Made by a program: the position numbers and the translations under genes
Shown: positions 59,242 through 64,000 of the stretch, in pieces
Layout of the letters: every line of letters begins with the position of its first letter
Position numbering within the stretch: the first letter of the stretch is position 1
Notes under the pieces: model-generated
Databases searched by the model: none
What the model was told of the DNA's origin: nothing
The model's input: the letters and a program-made list of their open reading frames with translations, nothing else
Assembly: GCA_019359695.1 (NCBI GenBank)
Contig: JAHHGV010000031.1
Location: 1 to 64,000, forward strand
Reading direction: 5' to 3'
Source: Brasilonema angustatum HA4187-MV1
Lineage (GTDB): Bacteria; Cyanobacteriota; Cyanobacteriia; Cyanobacteriales; Nostocaceae
DNA length: 64,000 nucleotides

Positions 59242-61923
59242 TTAAATAGATGTAGTAACTTCAACCGAATTTTCTTCTAGTTTGCCTTTAAGCTGCTGTC
59301 GTGCTTCTTCAAGGAAGAATAGATAAGCAGCTTCCAATGTTTTTTGATCAGCTAATAACTTTTCAGGACGAGCTTGATAAACATCCTCATATAGTTTTCG
59401 TAAAATTTCGTAATATCGTGTAATTTGCTCATACTTTGTTTGACCAACGCCATGTTCTCGGATGCGATCTAAGCGAGTATGATATTGCTGAATTAAAGCA
59501 GCAAAAACAACATCTAAACCTAAATGAGGTTTTTGAGAGCGAATAGCTGCAAGAAAAGCTGTAAAAGGTTCAGCTTGTGCAGTTCTCTTAAAAGAACTTC
59601 CCCATATTTTCCCTTCAGCTGCGACTTGTGCCGCCTCTTTAAGATATTGAGTTAAGAGTGAGTTATCATTAGGCATAAGACTCTCCAGTAAAGTATTTAA
59701 TGGCTGACAAATTCGACTCCAAATGACACTGAAATTTGGTTCATCTTGTTCTCGCAAGAACCAACGTAGTAAGACATAGTAAAGTTCAAGTGGTCTTGCA
59801 CAAGCACGGGCTAAATCATATAGACAATCATCTACTTTCTGAATACTGGCGACGGATGTTGCAAGTTTTCCGAGACAACGCAAACGCTCAAGAATTTTTT
59901 CTGAATCTTCGCGTTTATATTGACCATTACCTAATAAAGGTTGTAATGAAGCAGGAATACCTTCTACTCGCCCGTAAATATCGTTAGATAACTCTACTTC
60001 CAGATTTTCACTTATAGTAAAAGGAAATCCAAACTCTAAAGATAAGGAAAGTTCCAAAGCTAGACGTAGTGATTTTAGTAAAGCTAAAGAAGCATTTGCA
60101 TCTCCCCAAACAAGAGGAATAATGAGCGTTGTATGAACAAAATCACGACGTTTTGGAAAAGCAAATCCTACAACTTTGTTAGGTTTAAAGTCTAGAGAAT
60201 TTTCTCGATACAGTTGTAATTCATCAACTGTAACCGTACCACCTTCAGCATTAGTAGCAGCAAGTCTTTCTAAGTATTCTCGCCACAGTCTTAACAGTTC
60301 AGAATTTGAACCTTTAGGTAATGCAAAGTGTAGATACAGTGGATCTTGTTTTTTAACAGCAGGAAAATTAGCTCCAACCGTCATCAATTGATATGCTAAA
60401 GCTGCAATTGAATCTGCTTGTCTTTTTGGTTCGGCGCTGATTCCACCTGGTAAGCGGTTAGAAAAAGCCTGTACTTTTGTACCAGGAGGCATAGTGTCAG
60501 AAATGAGTTCCTCAATCTCATTGGAAGTAGAACCAAGAGAACACCTTTGTTTAGGATTAGCTTCTATATAAGCATCTAATTCTTTTAGCCCATTCAACTT
60601 AGATGGAATAGGTAAATTTAACATTCGATTGATGACAGCAATCATTTCTTCTGATGCTTCTGTTGCTTGTGTACTTTCCATTCTTAATTGGAAAGATTCT
60701 CGCAACGCCTCTTTAATGCCTTCGATACCTTTCACTGCTGCCTTTGCTGCAAACAAAGGTCGTCCATATTGTCCGTCAAATGCTTCTAATACTGTACGTT
60801 GCTGTTCAGAAATTCCGACATGATGAGCAATTTTCTCCCAAACGTCTTTGGGGTTGAAGCCTACTTGTCGATAGCTGAGATATGCAGCCTTTAACCCTTC
60901 AGAAACTGCAAATTCTTCTGCATTGCTTACAGGTAGTAATTCCAAATTGACTGCATTCTTTACAGCCTCAGTACCAGCAGCATTGCTCCACTTTAATATA
61001 TCTTTTGCAACTTTGTCTGATTTGTAACCCGCTTTTTTCTTTTCTAATAGTGCTTCTACATTTACCAACACCTCTTCAAGATTTTGTTGAATCGCTTGGT
61101 GAGCAATCTTAATTCCATCTTTAGTAAGTCTGACAAGTCGTTCAATATTATTTCCAAATACTTCGTCAATCTTTCTTTGCAAAACATTAGCTATTTCTGT
61201 CACTAAATCTGCCTTTGGTATCGCTTCTCCCTCAAAAAGTTCGCCATCAGGAAAAATCGCTAAAGGTGTCAAGCCGTACCTTGTCAAAACTTCTTCACAA
61301 GCCCCCAGCAAAAGTGCAGTGATATAACCTCTATCCTCAGATAAGCGCACTCTGAAAAGATTGCTAGAACGGTTGAATGCAACTGTCAATTCGTTTTCAA
61401 CTTTGCGAAAACGCTCTGCATCGGGAATTCCTAAATCAAATAAGTCAGCAGCGGTTATCATCGCCGCCCACCGTTCAATAGTAGGATCTTCCGGTAAAAA
61501 TCTCGCGCCATCGGTGTTATGATGCCCAGAGTGGCGTTCAATAAGCCGTCTGGCTAACTCAAAATCTTCTTCACTTGAAACAAAACTCACTACACCTGCA
61601 AGTTCAAACTGTTCTCGTAAAAAGTTCTTATCTCTAGCTAAGGTTTTCACCTTACGTTCTAACGAGTCTAATTTATTTAAGTCGTGAACCGCAGTTGCTG
61701 CTAATAACACAGGTCGTTTATCTTCAGGGACTCCAGCTATCCGACTAACTGTCAACATGAACTGACACGCAGAGTCCAAGTGTTCTGCAAGAGTTGTTCC
61801 CTTCCTCACCCCATATTGATGATGAGTCCCCAAGCGTTCGTAGAATAGGGGGCGAATTTCACTAAAATAACGTTCCTCCAAAGTTTTCGGAGGACGATTC
61901 AAAAGCCGGGTGCGCTTCGACAT
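59242..61923 (-). CDS. cas10d: Type I-D large subunit Cas10d/Csc3 with HD nuclease domain
   Basis: 893 residues from the ATG at 61921-61923; a TTG five codons earlier is possible. The N-terminal HD domain is visible as AEHLDSACQFMLTVSRI and LLAATAVHDLNKLD (H80-D81), then LIERHSGHHNTDGARF. The rest corresponds to the Cas10-like palm and helical parts. No GGDD cyclase motif is seen, as expected for Cas10d. In I-D the HD domain supplies the DNA cleavage that Cas3 gives in other type I systems. First gene of the cas operon. Confidence 0.95.
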   Translation of the reverse strand: MSKRTRLLNRPPKTLEERYFSEIRPLFYERLGTHHQYGVRKGTTLAEHLDSACQFMLTVSRIAGVPEDKRPVLLAATAVHDLNKLDSLERKVKTLARDKNFLREQFELAGVVSFVSSEEDFELARRLIERHSGHHNTDGARFLPEDPTIERWAAMITAADLFDLGIPDAERFRKVENELTVAFNRSSNLFRVRLSEDRGYITALLLGACEEVLTRYGLTPLAIFPDGELFEGEAIPKADLVTEIANVLQRKIDEVFGNNIERLVRLTKDGIKIAHQAIQQNLEEVLVNVEALLEKKKAGYKSDKVAKDILKWSNAAGTEAVKNAVNLELLPVSNAEEFAVSEGLKAAYLSYRQVGFNPKDVWEKIAHHVGISEQQRTVLEAFDGQYGRPLFAAKAAVKGIEGIKEALRESFQLRMESTQATEASEEMIAVINRMLNLPIPSKLNGLKELDAYIEANPKQRCSLGSTSNEIEELISDTMPPGTKVQAFSNRLPGGISAEPKRQADSIAALAYQLMTVGANFPAVKKQDPLYLHFALPKGSNSELLRLWREYLERLAATNAEGGTVTVDELQLYRENSLDFKPNKVVGFAFPKRRDFVHTTLIIPLVWGDANASLALLKSLRLALELSLSLEFGFPFTISENLEVELSNDIYGRVEGIPASLQPLLGNGQYKREDSEKILERLRCLGKLATSVASIQKVDDCLYDLARACARPLELYYVLLRWFLREQDEPNFSVIWSRICQPLNTLLESLMPNDNSLLTQYLKEAAQVAAEGKIWGSSFKRTAQAEPFTAFLAAIRSQKPHLGLDVVFAALIQQYHTRLDRIREHGVGQTKYEQITRYYEILRKLYEDVYQARPEKLLADQKTLEAAYLFFLEEARQQLKGKLEENSVEVTTSI

Positions 61924-61938
61924 ATACAAATACTTCAA

Positions 61939-62202
61939 TTCAAAATTGAGTCTAGGTTACAAAGCAAATTCTTAAGATTGTCACTTACCTGACCTTTTGC
62001 TGTTATGAGAGTTTTATTCTGGCGTCTTATCACTGTTTTCCATGACTGACATACGCTCAGCACAAAGTTGTGAGTTAGGTATATCCGCAATAAAGAATAC
62101 TGTCTCAAGACGATGTCACTGCACTTACCTGCGAGCAGATAATTTATAATTACAATTACGACTATCGCACAATATTTTTTTAAGTGCAAGTACATTTAAG
62201 CA
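61939..62202. promoter_or_regulatory. Divergent promoter region of the cas operon and WYL regulator
   Basis: 264 bp between the two start regions. The decamer CACTTACCTG occurs twice in direct orientation, at 61982-61991 and 62122-62131. A TATAAT box at 62145-62150 could be the -10 of the WYL gene, with the second decamer near its -35. The repeat is a candidate operator for the WYL protein, acting on both sides. Confidence 0.5.
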
Positions 62203-63066
62203 ATGCCCAGAAAAAAAGACACGATTACACTGTCAATTCCACCGGGAACTAAGGAAAAGTTGGAGGAAATCGCCCGCAGCCTTGATATCCTATGGGGCAA
62301 AGAACCGAGTATCTCCGGCTTAATAGTAGCCATTGCTCAACAAACTCTGGAGCTTGGTAAGCCCTTTACTCTTGATTCCAACCAGGTTAATGCCTTGCAA
62401 CGGGCAATAAAAGCCTTGAATGATATAGGTCGTATCGGGGAAGCCCAAACTGTACTTGCACTTTTACTAGAGCGAGGTAATCTCGAACCGCCCTTGCGTC
62501 AGTCTCTCATGAAACAAATTAGCCAATCCACTCAAGGGTGGCGAATTCAAATTGAAGACTGGATGAAAAAGCAGCAGCCGTTTTACATCCTCTACCGGAA
62601 TTCTCAAGGTCAAGAACTGGAATACACAGTTCGTCATGCGGAACCTCGCTCTTTCGATAACCGCTTTTACCTCCTGATCTGGTGCGAAGAAACTCATGAT
62701 GTGGAAAATGATATTCCCGAATTACCAGAACTTTGGCACAACCGCTGTTTAACCTATAACAGCATTAAGTCAGCTGTACCTATTAATGGAAATTGGCGAG
62801 GGAAACTAGATTCTCTGGAAGTGCACCTACACTTTTATGGTTGGTTAAAAAAAGGCTATCAATCTAAAGACGATGACGTTAATGATGAGATCGTTGGAGA
62901 TGTACGTCAAGTGGTACGACGAGTTGTAAATCCTTTTTGGCTGATTAGAGAAGTAGCACGTTACTGGGATGAGTGCGTGATTGTGTCACCATTAAGTATG
63001 CGCGATCGCCTCAAGCATAAGCTCCGCCACCTGTGTCAGTTATATGATATCGAAACAAAGTATTGA
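62203..63066 (+). CDS. RHH-WYL domain transcriptional regulator of the type I-D locus
   Basis: 287 residues. The N-terminal about 45 residues look like a ribbon-helix-helix DNA-binding unit (DTITLSIPPGTKEKLEEIARSL). A WYL ligand-sensing domain follows (FYILYRNSQGQELEYTVRHAEPRSFDNRFYLLIWCEE) with a C-terminal extension (FWLIREVARYWDECVIVSP). In Synechocystis the WYL protein Sll7009 is reported to repress its type I-D operon. The divergent placement 280 bp from cas10d makes the same job likely here. Confidence 0.88.
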   Translation: MPRKKDTITLSIPPGTKEKLEEIARSLDILWGKEPSISGLIVAIAQQTLELGKPFTLDSNQVNALQRAIKALNDIGRIGEAQTVLALLLERGNLEPPLRQSLMKQISQSTQGWRIQIEDWMKKQQPFYILYRNSQGQELEYTVRHAEPRSFDNRFYLLIWCEETHDVENDIPELPELWHNRCLTYNSIKSAVPINGNWRGKLDSLEVHLHFYGWLKKGYQSKDDDVNDEIVGDVRQVVRRVVNPFWLIREVARYWDECVIVSPLSMRDRLKHKLRHLCQLYDIETKY

Positions 63067-63145
63067 CAGTATGGCTAAGCCATTACAAATGTCCTTTTAG
63101 GATCAAAATAATCTAGAATTCGTCTAACTTATTAATCAGCTTGCT

Positions 63146-63718
63146 ATGACTCATCAGAAAAGTGAAGCGAAAGAATCCTCTGCATCGTCGCGAGGATGGC
63201 GAACTTTACGGGAAAATCTCATCTTGATTGCGATCGCCTTATTCTTAGCACTCCTCATTCGGACTTTTGTTGCTGAACCCCGCTACATTCCCTCAGACTC
63301 GATGTTACCAACGTTACATAAGGGCGATCGCCTGGTTGTGGAAAAAATTTCTTCCTTGTTTCATCCTCCACAGTTTGGCGATATCGTTGTTTTTCAGCCA
63401 CCAGAAGAACTACAACATCGAGGATATCCCAAAGACCAGGCTTTCATTAAGCGTATTATTGGCACTCCTGGAAAGAAAATTCGTATCGCAGGTGGAAAGG
63501 TTTACATTAATGGGCAACCAATACAAGAAGATTATATAGCTGAGCCACCAATTTTACCCATGCAAGAGCGACAAGTTCCTGCTGACGAATTCTTTGTTAT
63601 GGGAGATAACCGCAACGATAGTAACGATTCTCGCTACTGGGGGTTTTTACCCAAAGAAAATATTATTGGTCGGGCAGTGTTCCGCTTTTGGCCTTTTGAT
63701 AGGATTGGCGTGATTTAA
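63146..63718 (+). CDS. lepB: Signal peptidase I
   Basis: 190 residues. One N-terminal membrane helix (LILIAIALFLALLIRTFV), catalytic Ser S52 in PSDSMLPTL, catalytic Lys K102 in AFIKRIIGTPG, and box E GDNRNDSNDSRYWG. Removes signal peptides of secreted and thylakoid-lumen proteins. Unrelated to the CRISPR locus beyond adjacency. Confidence 0.95.
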   Translation: MTHQKSEAKESSASSRGWRTLRENLILIAIALFLALLIRTFVAEPRYIPSDSMLPTLHKGDRLVVEKISSLFHPPQFGDIVVFQPPEELQHRGYPKDQAFIKRIIGTPGKKIRIAGGKVYINGQPIQEDYIAEPPILPMQERQVPADEFFVMGDNRNDSNDSRYWGFLPKENIIGRAVFRFWPFDRIGVI

Positions 63719-63860
63719 TTCTAAAGACGTAGCATCGCTACGTCTACATTATACCTCTTGCAAAAGTGAGATTTTACGAGGTTCTGTTAAGAGTTAAACG
63801 TTCAGAATTAAGAGTTCCCTGTTCCTTGTTTCCTGTTCCCTACAACTGCCACGAAGTCTA
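63719..63860. other. Intergenic region between convergent lepB and the partial gene
   Basis: Short tandem-like repeats of CCTGTTCC (about 63819-63840) and GTTAAGAGTTAAAC-type sequence. No clear terminator. Confidence 0.45.
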
Positions 63861-64000
63861 TTAAAATCGTAGGTAGTACATAAGCTGGGCAATGGTTTCA
63901 CCCGAAAGATTTAACCTTTGCTGAAAATCTGCTAAGTTAAGATAAGCTCCCGCTAAACTGCGATTTTCAACCACTGCTTGCGCCAGGGATAAATCAATAA
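63861..64000 (-). CDS. 3' end of an unidentified gene running off the window
   Basis: On the minus strand a frame is open from the window edge to the TAA at 63861-63863 and ends IDLSLAQAVVENRSLAGAYL, then NLADFQQRLNLSGETIAQLM, then YYLRF. The amphipathic helical pattern looks like a genuine C terminus. About 46 residues are visible, too few to name the family. Confidence 0.5.
   Translation of the reverse strand, partial: IDLSLAQAVVENRSLAGAYLNLADFQQRLNLSGETIAQLMYYLRF

Noticed and set aside
1-64000. Second complete CRISPR-Cas system or type III genes near array 1
   Set aside because: Genes on both sides of array 1 (15803-16153 hypothetical, CDF transporter) have no Cas motifs; the repeat matches the I-D array exactly.

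Overview
The window reads as chromosome from a filamentous, probably heterocyst-forming cyanobacterium. It carries NdhL/DUF3007, CP12, Ycf33 (DUF751), DUF4327, DUF3177, Tic20, a HetZ-family protein, a tRNA-Leu(UAA) gene split by a group I intron, many HIP1 octamers (GCGATCGC), short tandem heptamers/octamers between genes, and a type I-D CRISPR-Cas locus. Most of the sequence is ordinary core genome with short operons and long, repeat-rich intergenic regions.

Layout. 1-16 kb: a small membrane protein, ndhL with a DUF3007 gene, the intron-split trnL, a UPF0104-like membrane protein, a lipoprotein with LEA-like helices, larC, a YrdC/Sua5-family gene, a hetZ-family gene, a compact PD-(D/E)XK nuclease plus Dam-type methyltransferase pair, ycf33-rbfA-GH3 hexosaminidase, and DUF4327. 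16.2-18 kb: a CRISPR array (20 repeats) with no cas genes next to it, preceded by the 3' end of a cas2 gene and a 211-bp leader. 18-36 kb: CDF transporter, guaA, DUF3177, cp12, FIST protein, phosphoesterase, His-rich PadR regulator, trmB, an IS200/IS605-derived fragment, cysK, a hybrid histidine kinase with a repeat-derived insertion in its ATPase domain, DedA, STAS, two unknown coupled genes, rpsF and a tnpB remnant. 36-50 kb: FAH-family enzyme, MacB-like ATPase, small lipoprotein, OmpR-type regulator, Tic20, AraC regulator next to a TonB-dependent siderophore receptor, glyA, cynS, an orphan N4-cytosine-type methyltransferase, three MITE-like elements, and an SGNH hydrolase. 50-62 kb: a second CRISPR array (26 repeats) and a full type I-D operon (cas10d-csc2-csc1-cas3-cas6-cas4-cas1-cas2), all on the minus strand, with a divergent RHH-WYL regulator. 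63 kb: lepB and the end of an unidentified gene.

The most notable point is that the two arrays, about 33 kb apart, share the same 37-bp repeat and the same 211-bp leader, and both leaders follow the same cas2 3' end. At 16.2 kb only about 40 codons of cas2 remain. So the first array looks like a satellite array, produced when a cas2-tail/leader/repeat unit was copied elsewhere, and it is probably still served by the single I-D operon. The leaders contain an interleaved set of inverted repeats kept in both copies. The cas operon places cas3 between csc1 and cas6, and has a perfect 24-nt palindrome between the interference/cas4 block and cas1-cas2.

All calls come from reading the sequence and recognising family motifs. 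No database search was run, so DUF names and remote assignments are from memory and are graded accordingly.
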